A program made the translations under genes and the position numbers. The notes beneath the pieces are model-generated. The model did no database searches, had not been told where the DNA came from, and worked only from the letters and a program-made list of their open reading frames with translations. DNA of 64,000 nucleotides from JACDAV01 sp964626755 (GTDB lineage: Bacteria > Chloroflexota > Limnocylindria > Limnocylindrales > CSP1-4), in contig CAZVGO010000045.1 of the NCBI GenBank assembly GCA_964626755.1, positions 5,547-69,546 on the forward strand. Reading direction: 5' to 3'. This document shows, in pieces, positions 17,161 to 24,080 of the stretch. Every line of letters starts with the position of its first letter. Positions within the stretch are counted from its first letter, which is position 1.

Positions 17161-17655
17161 ATGCGTGGAATCGTCTCGGCGATCAGTCCCAGAGCAAGGG
17201 CGGCACGGGCACGATATGGGCCTGACGGAGAGGCGGTTGCACGCCTACTGACCATCCTGAGCCAGCTGCCGCGCCCGGAGTGGGAGCGCCTGGTCGCTGC
17301 GAACGATCAAGCCGAGAGGGCCTGGCCGCCCGACATCGAGTCAGCACCGGCCGGTGCCGACGTCATGGCCAGGGCGAGCAACGACGCGAGCACGATTGCG
17401 CTGACTGTGGTCGGCCCGGCGGCTGCTGACGCATGGAGGAGGGGGCTCTTGAACGCCGGGAGGGCCCGTCGAGGCAAGCAGGTCGACCCACCAGCCCCGG
17501 ACGAGTGGAGTCTGGCGGACCTCGCGTGGCGGTACCAGTTCGTCGCCCAGCACATGGCCTGCCTACTCGTAATCTCCGCGGCCCGCGGGGTCGACGCGAC
17601 GAAGCGGGATTGGGCTCCGTATGCGGCCGTCGTCTCGATCGATTCCGTCCTGTGA
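17161..17655 (+). CDS. Hypothetical soluble helical protein
   Basis: An ATG at 17161 gives 164 residues; an upstream start at 17110 would add 17 unlikely residues. CACAAT ends 9 bases before the ATG and may be its -10. The product is helical, with RLLTILSQLPRPEWERLVAA near the N-terminus and WRYQFVAQHMACLLVISAAR near the C-terminus. No signal peptide is seen. It is followed after 54 bases by another unknown gene on the same strand. Function unknown. Confidence 0.55.
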   Translation: MRGIVSAISPRARAARARYGPDGEAVARLLTILSQLPRPEWERLVAANDQAERAWPPDIESAPAGADVMARASNDASTIALTVVGPAAADAWRRGLLNAGRARRGKQVDPPAPDEWSLADLAWRYQFVAQHMACLLVISAARGVDATKRDWAPYAAVVSIDSVL

Positions 17656-17709
17656 GCACCTGTGTGCCGAGTTCCTCGGACGCGGAGGAGGTAGTCCGGC
17701 GGTTCCCTC

Positions 17710-18186
17710 GTGGCTGATCCTCATGACTCACCCGGACCGGGCTTGACGCCCCCACCGGGCTTCCCCGTTGACGAGGCCATCGAAGCGTTTCGAACCGTCG
17801 AGGCGTTCTGGAGTGCACTCGCCGCCGACGATGACGCCGCCACTTCCAGGGTGTTCTTTGAGATGTCCCGACTCCGCAACGGATACAGCCTGGATGGTCT
17901 TGCCCGACATCTCCGAGAGGCCATGGGCGTCACGACCGATCAGTGCCGCTCGATGGGAACCTCGACGTCGCTCCGAGTCCTTTCCGATGGTGCCTGGGCG
18001 TTCTGGTCAATGCCGGTCTGGCGCATGGAGATCTACGACAAGCCGACCTTGGTCCATGGATCCCGGTGGGTCGTTACGAAGGACGCCGGAGCCTGGCAGC
18101 TTTGGGGTACGCCGGAGGCCGACGAGTTCGCGGCGGCTACCCTCGTTCAGCTGCCCATCCTTCCGCCCGCTCAGGGTGAGGCCTAG
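17710..18186 (+). CDS. Hypothetical protein, SnoaL/NTF2-like pattern
   Basis: A GTG start gives 158 residues. After a Pro-rich N-terminus (about 25 residues) the sequence runs helix (EAFRTVEAFWSALAADDDAA), then helix, then beta strands ending HGSRWVVTKDAGAWQLWGTP. This order suits the NTF2-like cone fold, with WxVxxxxGAWxLWG as the last strands. No catalytic residues can be assigned. It is on the same strand as the 164-residue gene and may share its transcript. Confidence 0.55.
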   Translation: MADPHDSPGPGLTPPPGFPVDEAIEAFRTVEAFWSALAADDDAATSRVFFEMSRLRNGYSLDGLARHLREAMGVTTDQCRSMGTSTSLRVLSDGAWAFWSMPVWRMEIYDKPTLVHGSRWVVTKDAGAWQLWGTPEADEFAAATLVQLPILPPAQGEA

Positions 18187-18189
18187 CAG

Positions 18190-18457
18190 TTGTCGCTACG
18201 CGATCTCGTAATGGCGGACGCAGCGCGAGGCGAGTGGTCGCCAGCTTCTGAGGCCCTTCGAACTCATCGACGCCCTGAGTCATTGCTGGTCATGGATATG
18301 GGATCTGTCGGAGATCGAGGCCAGCGGCAGGGGAACCTTCGCGTTGAGACCTGGGCGCGACGTCGACTCCGGCGTGGAGGGCGCGCGGCGGCGTGCAGAG
18401 GCGCACGGATCATCTCAGCAATTGCCCGACGAGCGGGTCGCCACTGGCCCTCCGTGA
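18190..18457 (+). pseudogene. Short unknown gene apparently split by a one-base insertion
   Basis: Frame 1 from about 18190 reads MSLRDLVMADAARGEWSPAS and loses protein character after about 18256. Frame 2 from 18257 then reads FELIDALSHCWSWIWDLSEI, continues with a charged helical tail and stops at 18455-18457. Removing one C from CCC at 18254-18256 would join them into about 88 residues. The start (TTG 18190 or ATG 18211) is uncertain. It is the third apparent single-base shift in this accessory region. Confidence 0.35.
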
Positions 18458-18481
18458 GCAACCCAGGGCTTGGGACCGCGA

Positions 18482-18880
18482 TCATCCTTTGACCTCGAGG
18501 GTTTGGCGGGCTCCGCAGTGTCGGCAAACGAAAGTCGCCACCCACCACTGCTCACCCATGGACGGCCACGGCTTGCGCTGACGCCTCGCGGGTCCACGCT
18601 GGTCTGCCCCGCGCTTTTTGCACAGCCCACACTTGATGCCGTCGTGGTTGCGCTCGGTCTCGGCTGCTTTCGACGCCGCGTACGAGGACTGAAACCTGTC
18701 GGCCCAGGCGATCAAGCGATTGCCCGCCCGGACGGACTTCGGGTCTGGTTCGGACGGCTTGGTCGTCGTGAATTCGGGGTCAGAGGGAGCGGCTGCCTCG
18801 CCCAGCACCACGCCGCAGAATGCACAGTACCGCGCATCCAACCGGGCTCTGGCACCACACTGCGAACAGAAGCGGCTCAA
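18482..18880 (-). CDS. Zinc-ribbon protein with two Cys4 sites
   Basis: A TTG start gives 132 residues. The N-terminus is a typical bacterial zinc ribbon: CSQCGARARLDARYCAFCG (Cys5, 8, 20, 23). A second set is formed by CGLCKK (about residue 85) and CRHCGA near the C-terminus. Between them is a charged linker with a helical segment (RLIAWADRFQSSYAASKAAE). Such proteins often bind nucleic acid or act as adaptors. No neighbour reveals its partner. Function unknown. Confidence 0.65.
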   Translation of the reverse strand: MSRFCSQCGARARLDARYCAFCGVVLGEAAAPSDPEFTTTKPSEPDPKSVRAGNRLIAWADRFQSSYAASKAAETERNHDGIKCGLCKKRGADQRGPARRQRKPWPSMGEQWWVATFVCRHCGARQTLEVKG

Positions 18881-18992
18881 GCGCGTTTCCTCAACACTGC
18901 TCCAGCCGAGGATAGCGCCCGCAGTTTGGGCCAGACGCAGCGGCGCAAACGGTGGCGCCGTACCGCGCTTCGTTTGTCCTAAGGAGTGTGGC

Positions 18993-19523
18993 TCAGGTGC
19001 CGCCAGACGGACACGTAGCCTCGAAAGGCAGTGCTCCGCGGGTGTCCTCGCGGAGGCGATTGAAGTCGCTCAGGGCCTCACGTGCTGCCTCGTCACCCGG
19101 GGTTGCGCCGTCGGCCACCCACTCGGCGATGAGGCGGCTGTAGTAGTCCACTTCCCGCGCTTCGACGGCGAAGTGGGTCTGGTCGCCTGGGTCCATGTCG
19201 GCGGCCACCGAGGCATACGTCTCTTGCCAAGCGTTGGTTGCGTCGATCAGGTCGGCGGTCGCCCGCTCGACAGCCGAACGGTCATCGGCGATGAGAGCTT
19301 CAAGTAGCGCGCGTACGGAGTCGGCGATTGGGTCGGCGGCCTCAATAAGGGCGCAGATGGCGTCCTCCGGAGAGTGCGCCCCATCGGAGGAACTCGCGGC
19401 AGGGCTGGCCAGACTCTCGGTCGGTGGGGGCGTGAGGACCTCCGCGTCTCCTGGCGTGCTCCCGGCGCACGCGCCAACGATCAAGACCGCCATCATCGCG
19501 GCCGCTGCGCGCCGAGCGCTCAA
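18993..19523 (-). CDS. Lipoprotein of unknown function
   Basis: The TTG at 19521-19523 overlaps the stop of the upstream lipoprotein gene (TTGA), so the two are translationally coupled; it gives 176 residues. The N-terminus MSARRAAAAMMAVLIVGACAG is a short lipoprotein signal with the lipidated Cys at about residue 19. The mature part begins with a Pro/Ser/Ala linker and continues with helices (AICALIEAADPIADSVRALL; DYYSRLIAEWVADGATPG). It is probably an outside-facing, membrane-tethered helical protein. Confidence 0.6.
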   Translation of the reverse strand: MSARRAAAAMMAVLIVGACAGSTPGDAEVLTPPPTESLASPAASSSDGAHSPEDAICALIEAADPIADSVRALLEALIADDRSAVERATADLIDATNAWQETYASVAADMDPGDQTHFAVEAREVDYYSRLIAEWVADGATPGDEAAREALSDFNRLREDTRGALPFEATCPSGGT

Positions 19524-20044
19524 TCGTAGACTTCGATGTCGGCGCCGCTTGAGATGATCTGCGCGACGCCGTTGTACGTTGAGACGAGCCCTTCGATGCA
19601 AATGCGGGCATCGGCGAACAACGCTTCGGGGGGACCGCCGAACGAGGCGCGTTGCTCCTCCCAGATGACTATCGTGAAGACTTGGTCTGGATAGGGCTCG
19701 TCGAGATTGATGAAGGTCGGGGAGCCATTCGAGGCTTCGGCGTAGTCGGCAGTCGCGACAACGCCGCATACCATCACTACCTGGCCAACGTGGCTGCCTG
19801 CGTCTCGGGGCGAGACGAACGGGGCGGGGAACGGCTTGGTCTCTTTGGGCGTGGCCGGAGTCGTGGGTGCGGGTGTAGCGGTTGTGGCGACCGTCGAGAC
19901 GGCGACAGGACTAGGCGTGGGCAGCCTGGTCGGCTGCGCGTCAGCCGATGGGCCGATCATCAACGGTTGCACCGAGGACGGTGTCGCACCGCAAGCTGTC
20001 AAGGTGAGCGCGAACAGGGCGGCGATGACACTGCGTCGGTTCAT
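19520..20044 (-). CDS. Lipoprotein with OB-fold-like domain
   Basis: The ATG at 20044, 6 bases after a TACTGT -10, gives 174 residues and fits the leaderless pattern; the longer frame from 20068 is rejected. MNRRSVIAALFALTLTACGA is a lipoprotein signal with Cys18. A Thr/Pro/Ala linker leads to a domain with GSHVGQVVMVCGVVATADYA, TFINLDEPYPDQVFTIVIWE and ARICIEGLVSTYNGVAQIIS. This five-strand pattern (opening 'xxxGxxVxVxG', closing 'GxPqI') is that of extracytoplasmic OB-fold nucleic-acid or ligand binders. It is first in a coupled lipoprotein pair. Confidence 0.65.
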   Translation of the reverse strand: MNRRSVIAALFALTLTACGATPSSVQPLMIGPSADAQPTRLPTPSPVAVSTVATTATPAPTTPATPKETKPFPAPFVSPRDAGSHVGQVVMVCGVVATADYAEASNGSPTFINLDEPYPDQVFTIVIWEEQRASFGGPPEALFADARICIEGLVSTYNGVAQIISSGADIEVYD

Positions 20045-20050
20045 CCCGCA

Positions 20051-20056
20051 ACAGTA
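20051..20056 (-). promoter_or_regulatory. -10 element TACTGT for leaderless transcript
   Basis: On the minus strand TACTGT ends 6 bases before the ATG at 20044, matching the spacing of other leaderless promoters in the window and fixing the start of the lipoprotein pair. Confidence 0.5.
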
Positions 20057-20067
20057 CCTCGCTCGCA

Positions 20068-20388
20068 ATGACGGGCTTGAGTACGATTCGCTACGGGGCG
20101 GCGACCGGCACGCTTACCCGGTCCCTCTGCTTGGAGCATTTTGTTGCGGAGCCCGGCCATGATCATCGCGCCGGCCGATCGAAACTGACTCCCCGGTCGC
20201 ATAGTGGCATCACGCACGAGAAGGTTTTGATCTTCGATCACACCGTGGTGACCGCAAGTTTCAACTGGCTCTCATTCAAGGGAGATCCAAAGCGCCCGCT
20301 GCGGCGGGAGTCCGGGACTCTCGTCCGGAAGCCTGGCTTCGCTGATAACCAATACGAGAGCTACGTGGCAGTTGTTGAAGGCCGGTGA
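20068..20388 (+). pseudogene. Phospholipase D-like domain fragment
   Basis: The last 60 codons read ITHEKVLIFDHTVVTASFNW, then LSFKGDPKRPLRRESGTL and a short tail. The H-x-K-x4-D core followed by an S-F-N-W-L-S strand is the C-terminal half of a PLD-type nuclease domain (usual pair HKD; normally two copies per active site). Sequence before about 20205 is not protein-like, so the N-terminal part is missing. PLD nucleases of this type are common partners of helicases and McrB-like ATPases in defence loci. Called a remnant. Confidence 0.5.
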
Positions 20389-20428
20389 CGACGGCGATCC
20401 ACAGGGTGTGATCGCCGCTCCGCAGGTC

Positions 20429-20447
20429 GCGGGACCGGCGGTCCCGC
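20429..20447. terminator. 8-bp hairpin between the PLD fragment and the recombinase
   Basis: GCGGGACC (20429-20436) pairs with GGTCCCGC (20440-20447) around GGC. No T-run follows on either side, so it may end transcription of the convergent genes only with Rho, or may be unrelated to termination. Confidence 0.35.
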
Positions 20448-20521
20448 TGACTCATTGCTAAGTGCTGCCGCTTGGGTCAAGCGACTTGAATGACGGATTG
20501 AATGGTTCGGCTCGGGACCTC

Positions 20522-21481
20522 CTACCCTCTGGCCCCGACGAGCCGATCCGCCGGCGACGCCGTCCGATGCCGGGCCACGAGGTCGGCCTCGGACAGGCTC
20601 ACGTAGCGGCGGACCATGTCGAGCGTCGCGTGGCCCAGGATCTGCTGGAGGCTGAACACGTCGCCACCGTTGACGAGATAGCCGCGGGCGAACGTGTGGC
20701 GGAAGGTGTGTGGCGAGCAGCGGGTTCCGACGGCCGCCCGGCGCCCGAGGCGGGCGATCGCCAGCTGGATCCCGCGGGCCGACAGGGCCGGCCCCCAGCG
20801 CCCGCAGAAGAGCGGGTCGCCGGCGGCGACGGTCGTCCGGCTCGCGAGATAGCGGACGAGCGCTCGCCGGGCGCTGGCGCCGATCGGCACGATCCGCTCC
20901 TTGGCGCCCTTGCCCATGACATGAAGCGTCCCGTCGGGACGAACGTCGCCGACCCGCAGCGAGGCGAGCTCGGACAGGCGGAGGCCCGTGTCGAGCAGGA
21001 CCAGCGCCACGGCCCGCTCGCGCACGTCGGCGAGGGCGAGCAGGCTCCGCAGCTCCGGATCGGAGAAGGGGGCGATGAGTCGGTGCGGCACCTTCGGTCG
21101 ACGAAGTCCTCGGAAGCCACCCGCCGCGGCGACCTCCTCGGCCGCGCACCAGTTGCCGAAGGCCTTGAGACCCCGTACGTAGCCGGCGATCGACTCAGGC
21201 GCGAGCGAGGCCCGCAGTTCGAGGAGCCAGGCCCGCAGCTCGGCCGCCGGAATGGCGTCGACCGGCCGCGCCTCGCCGAACCGGCGGACGGCCCGGAGCA
21301 GGATCATCCGGTACCACTCGAGCGTCCGCGGCGACGCGCCCTCGGCCGCCTTGGCGGCGCAGAACAGGTCGGCGGCCGCGCCGAGCCCGATCGGAATCGG
21401 ACCCAAAGAATCAAGCGAAGTGGCGGGTGGGCCCGAATAATCAGGCGAACAAACCGGGGAGTAGTCAGGCGAAGTAGGCAC
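20522..21481 (-). CDS. Tyrosine recombinase/integrase
   Basis: Up to 319 residues; a TTG about 25 codons in (GPIPIGLGAA) is also possible because the first 25 residues are repetitive. Residues 30-125 form the SAM-like core-binding domain (PRTLEWYRMILLRAVRRFGE). The catalytic domain is complete: R168 (TGLRLSEL), K191/K194 (GKGAKER), H258-x2-R261 (HTFRHT), H284 (LGH) and nucleophile Y293 (RRYV). It should act on an attachment site nearby; a tRNA-Gln 3' half lies 89 bases beyond its first codon. A 63-residue copy of its C-terminus lies at 6465-6656. Confidence 0.88.
   Translation of the reverse strand: MPTSPDYSPVCSPDYSGPPATSLDSLGPIPIGLGAAADLFCAAKAAEGASPRTLEWYRMILLRAVRRFGEARPVDAIPAAELRAWLLELRASLAPESIAGYVRGLKAFGNWCAAEEVAAAGGFRGLRRPKVPHRLIAPFSDPELRSLLALADVRERAVALVLLDTGLRLSELASLRVGDVRPDGTLHVMGKGAKERIVPIGASARRALVRYLASRTTVAAGDPLFCGRWGPALSARGIQLAIARLGRRAAVGTRCSPHTFRHTFARGYLVNGGDVFSLQQILGHATLDMVRRYVSLSEADLVARHRTASPADRLVGARG
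21405..21474. repeat. Three short direct repeats at the recombinase 5' end
   Basis: AAAGAATCAAGCGAAG (21405-21420), GAATAATCAGGCGAAC (21435-21450) and GAGTAGTCAGGCGAAG (21459-21474) share the form GA-TA-TCAGGCGAA. The core AGTCAGGCG recurs in the tRNA fragment at 21614-21622. Spacings are 30 and 24 bases start to start. Placement between integrase and attachment sequence suits arm-type recombinase binding sites; they also encode the odd SPDYS repeats if the longest start is used. Confidence 0.45.
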
Positions 21482-21570
21482 GATCGAACCTCCTCGGCCA
21501 AGGAGCCGAGTGAGGTCGGAACCGCAATATCTGGTGGTCTAGCCGATGGTCAGAGCCAGATGTTGTGGTT

Positions 21571-21620
21571 TGGCTGGCGAGGAAGGATTCGAACCTTCGA
21601 TCTCCTGATCCAGAGTCAGG
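21571..21620 (-). tRNA. 3' half of tRNA-Gln(CTG), likely attachment site
   Basis: On the minus strand this reads anticodon stem CCTGA/TCAGG around loop CTCTGGA (anticodon CTG), a five-base variable region, T arm GAAGG-TTCGAAT-CCTTC, acceptor 3' strand CTCGCCA, G and CCA. The D arm and 5' acceptor strand are absent from the adjoining DNA, so it is not a functional tRNA. Such 3' halves are the identity blocks of tRNA-integrating elements. The stop codon of the lipoprotein gene at 21616 lies inside its anticodon stem. Confidence 0.7.
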
Positions 21621-22500
21621 CGCCATCGCCTGGGAGGAGCGGCCGGAGCGAGAGCGAGTACTGCTTGCCGTCGGGCCCCGCGAGGTAGATCCCCTGGGCG
21701 CCGCCGCGGAGGTCGCCGAGGCCGATCGCCTCGACCTCTGCCGGGGTGAGGACGCGCTGCGGGAAGACGAGCCCGGCGTTCGGGTCCCCCGGCGTGGGAA
21801 AGTCGGCGATCGTGAGGGCCGGCCACGGCCAGGGGTGGGTTTGGGCGACGACGCCCGTGACTTCCTGGAGGACGGCGCGGTAGGCCGGCGGGTCGTAGGC
21901 GACGGTCGGGTACGCCCCGTTGTCGTCGAAGTTGCGGAGGCGCTGGGCGAGGGTGAGGAAGGCCCGCCGGGCGATCGCATCGGGTCCCTCGGCGCCACCC
22001 TCGGTCAGCCCGACGACGTTGACGACCTTCTCGGTCCCGCCGGCGCGGATCGTGAACGTCGCGGTCCCGACGTCGGCCATCAGGGGGTTGTCGTACTGGT
22101 TCCGGGCAACCCCGAGGCCGCCCTGGTTGATCGCGAAATCGAGGACCTCCTGGATCTGCTCCTCGGACAGCTTCGCCGCCTTGAGCGGGTTGTAGCGGAG
22201 GAAGAAGTGCTCGTCGGCCGGCCCCTGGTCGTCGGGGTTGCGGAAGAGGATCGAGCCGTCGCCGTAGAGGGTGAAGATCGGCAGGTTGGTGATGAAGAAC
22301 TCGACGGGGACGAACCCGCCGCCTTCGTCGTAGCGGAGGACGACGTCCGTCGCGCCGGTCGGGTGCTCGATCGTGCCCGGCGGGGCGCTCGAGGGGCTCG
22401 GGGAGGGCGATCCCGAGCCTGAGGGCGGTGCCGCGGCGGAGGTGCAGGCGGCGACCGCGAGGAGGGCAACGGCGAGCAGGGGAAGGCGTCGGTTTGGCAT
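21616..22500 (-). CDS. Lipoprotein of unknown function
   Basis: An ATG at 22500 gives 294 residues; the longer frame to 22560 lacks signal-peptide logic. MPNRRLPLLAVALLAVAACT is a lipoprotein signal with Cys19. A Ser/Pro/Gly linker leads to a domain with DVVLRYDEGGGFVPVEFFI, FTLYGDGSILFRN and LSEEQIQEVLDFAINQGGLG. The order is like secreted proteins described only as conserved hypothetical. Its TGA (21616-21618) falls in the tRNA fragment, so integration may have set its present C-terminus. It is probably the first backbone gene right of the island. Confidence 0.65.
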   Translation of the reverse strand: MPNRRLPLLAVALLAVAACTSAAAPPSGSGSPSPSPSSAPPGTIEHPTGATDVVLRYDEGGGFVPVEFFITNLPIFTLYGDGSILFRNPDDQGPADEHFFLRYNPLKAAKLSEEQIQEVLDFAINQGGLGVARNQYDNPLMADVGTATFTIRAGGTEKVVNVVGLTEGGAEGPDAIARRAFLTLAQRLRNFDDNGAYPTVAYDPPAYRAVLQEVTGVVAQTHPWPWPALTIADFPTPGDPNAGLVFPQRVLTPAEVEAIGLGDLRGGAQGIYLAGPDGKQYSLSLRPLLPGDGA

Positions 22501-22710
22501 GGGGCCCGAGACGTTCGTCCCGGCCAACGGGTTCCGTCGCGTGGCGGTGCGGCGTGTCACTGGCCGGCGAATCGGGGGCCGGGGTTCGAAATTGCGTGTG
22601 CCGAGGTATTGACTCCGCGCGTACTCTCGCCGTTATGAGTCCCGGGCCGGACGCCCTAGTCGGCCCGCGACGATGATGGCCTAGCGTCCAGGGCCAGGGA
22701 GGCAACCGGG

Positions 22711-23016
22711 GTGTATCAGGATCGCACGCTCACCTGCCGCGACTGTTCGGAGGAGTTCATCTTCTCGGTCGGCGAGCAGACATTTTTCGCCAGCAAGGGT
22801 CTGACGAACGACCCGCAGCGCTGTCCGTCATGCAGGGCGGCAGCGAAGCGGGCCCGAGCCGTCGGCGGACCCCGGGAGTTCCATGCAGCGGTCTGCGGCG
22901 CCTGTGGGGGACAGGCGATCGTGCCGTTCGCTCCGCGGAACGACCGGCCGGTCTACTGCAGCTCGTGCTTCGACAAGGTCCGCGCCGGCACGCTGTCGGA
23001 ACCTGCCACGGTCTGA
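22711..23016 (+). CDS. Small protein with two CxxC zinc sites (probable zinc ribbon)
   Basis: A GTG start gives 101 residues. The sequence opens YQDRTLTCRDCSEEFIFSVG and continues ASKGLTNDPQRCPSCRAA, then CGACGG and YCSSCFDKVRAG. The first pair (CxxC x~29 CxxC) is the 'CxxC-x-CxxC zinc-binding' family common in Chloroflexota and Actinobacteria; the second pair makes another site. It is cytoplasmic and probably binds nucleic acid or acts as an adaptor. A terminator-like hairpin follows at 23071. Confidence 0.75.
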   Translation: MYQDRTLTCRDCSEEFIFSVGEQTFFASKGLTNDPQRCPSCRAAAKRARAVGGPREFHAAVCGACGGQAIVPFAPRNDRPVYCSSCFDKVRAGTLSEPATV

Positions 23017-23070
23017 TCGACGGACCTCGTCCGGCGTTTGGGAGGACGCCGGATCCGCTCTTCGAGATGG

Positions 23071-23090
23071 GGCCGGCCGAAGGGCCGGCC
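23071..23090 (+). terminator. GC-rich hairpin after the zinc-ribbon gene
   Basis: GGCCGGCC (23071-23078) and GGCCGGCC (23083-23090) form an 8-bp self-complementary stem with loop GAAG, followed by TCTTCGTGT. It lies between convergent genes (ends at 23016 and 23109) and could end both. Confidence 0.55.
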
Positions 23091-23108
23091 TCTTCGTGTG
23101 TGTCGCGC

Positions 23109-23807
23109 TTACAGGATGAGTGCCACCCCGAGCGCAATCAGCCAGGCCGACCAGGCGATGTAGGCGATCGGGACGATTTTGCCCGCCAGCGGCCAGCCGT
23201 GCTCCTCGTTCGGGCCGACGAACTCGAGAGACCCGACGAGCAGCGCGATCCCGATCGGGATGCCGACGAGCCCGAGCCAGCCGGGCAGCACCGCGGTCGA
23301 CATCACGGAGCCTGCGACGAGCAGCGTCCAGACGCCCGTCAGCAGGTAGCCGAGGTGCTCGCCGATGCCGACGCCCAGCAGACGGTGGAGCGTCGCGAAG
23401 ACAACCTCGATCGTCTGGCGCGTGGCTGCGCCCTCGGGGCCTTCGGGGGCAGCGACGTAGCGCCGTGCCAGCTCGGGTACCGCAAATGGCCAGCGCACGA
23501 GGCCGAGAGCCTGGACCAAGGCTGCGCCCGCGCCGACGGCGACCGACGCGACGTCCAGGGCGTCCGGCGCGTTGAGGGTCACGGCCACGAGGACTGCCAG
23601 AGGAAGCATCGCCAGCGCGCACAGCAGCAGAGCCTGCCACCGAAGGATCAGGCCGGACCCGCCGGCGGCGAACCGGCGAAGGATCTCGTCGGGCTCCTTG
23701 CGGAGGATGTTCGGGTAGTCGAACGTCCGGCCGAGCTCGAAGAACGCCAGGTTGAACGCGATCGGGACCGCGATCAGGAGGACGGCGGTTGCGAGCTCGG
23801 TCGTCAT
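23109..23807 (-). CDS. Integral membrane protein, DUF4386-like
   Basis: The 232-residue protein has about six membrane segments (near residues 5-22, 52-77, 85-103, 150-170, 178-193 and 212-232). A conserved-looking loop YPNILRKEPDEILRRFAAGG follows the first segment, and HRLLGVGIGEHLGYLLTGVW lies in the middle. This matches the pattern of DUF4386 membrane proteins, whose role is unknown. It is divergent from the dodecin gene at 23866, so the 58 bases between carry both promoters. Confidence 0.65.
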   Translation of the reverse strand: MTTELATAVLLIAVPIAFNLAFFELGRTFDYPNILRKEPDEILRRFAAGGSGLILRWQALLLCALAMLPLAVLVAVTLNAPDALDVASVAVGAGAALVQALGLVRWPFAVPELARRYVAAPEGPEGAATRQTIEVVFATLHRLLGVGIGEHLGYLLTGVWTLLVAGSVMSTAVLPGWLGLVGIPIGIALLVGSLEFVGPNEEHGWPLAGKIVPIAYIAWSAWLIALGVALIL

Positions 23808-23865
23808 GCGGGGGTCAGTGTGCGCTCCTACACTCGCGCTGACTTACCGCTCGAGGAGGAGTGCC

Positions 23866-24072
23866 GTGGCCGGGGTCATCATCATCCGGGAGATGGTCGG
23901 GACGAGCCCGAAGTCGTGGAGCGACGCGGCCCGCCAGGCGGTCACGACCGCTTCGCGGACGGTCCGCAACATCAAGATGGTCGAGGTCGTGAAGTCGACC
24001 GCGGTCGTCGACGGCGGCGAGATCGTCGAGTACCGGGTCGACCTGAAGATCGGCTTCGAGTACGAGGGCTGA
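23866..24072 (+). CDS. Dodecin
   Basis: A GTG start with CGAGGAGGAG just upstream gives 68 residues. The chain reads EMVGTSPKSWSDAARQAVTT, ASRTVRNIKMVEVVKS and VEYRVDLKIGFEYEG: strand, helix, two long strands, as in dodecins. These form hollow dodecamers that store flavin or bind CoA in the cytoplasm. The usual Trp of the flavin site is present (SPKSWSDA). It is followed after 8 bases by the mannosyltransferase gene and probably shares its transcript. Confidence 0.85.
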   Translation: MAGVIIIREMVGTSPKSWSDAARQAVTTASRTVRNIKMVEVVKSTAVVDGGEIVEYRVDLKIGFEYEG

Positions 24073-24080
24073 CCGCCTCC

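Noticed and set aside
22830..24080. A 794-codon plus-strand frame extending upstream of the mannosyltransferase
   Set aside because: It overlaps a membrane protein and dodecin in other frames, and the extension is Arg/Asp/Gly-rich without protein character; the GTG at 24081 is the sensible start.
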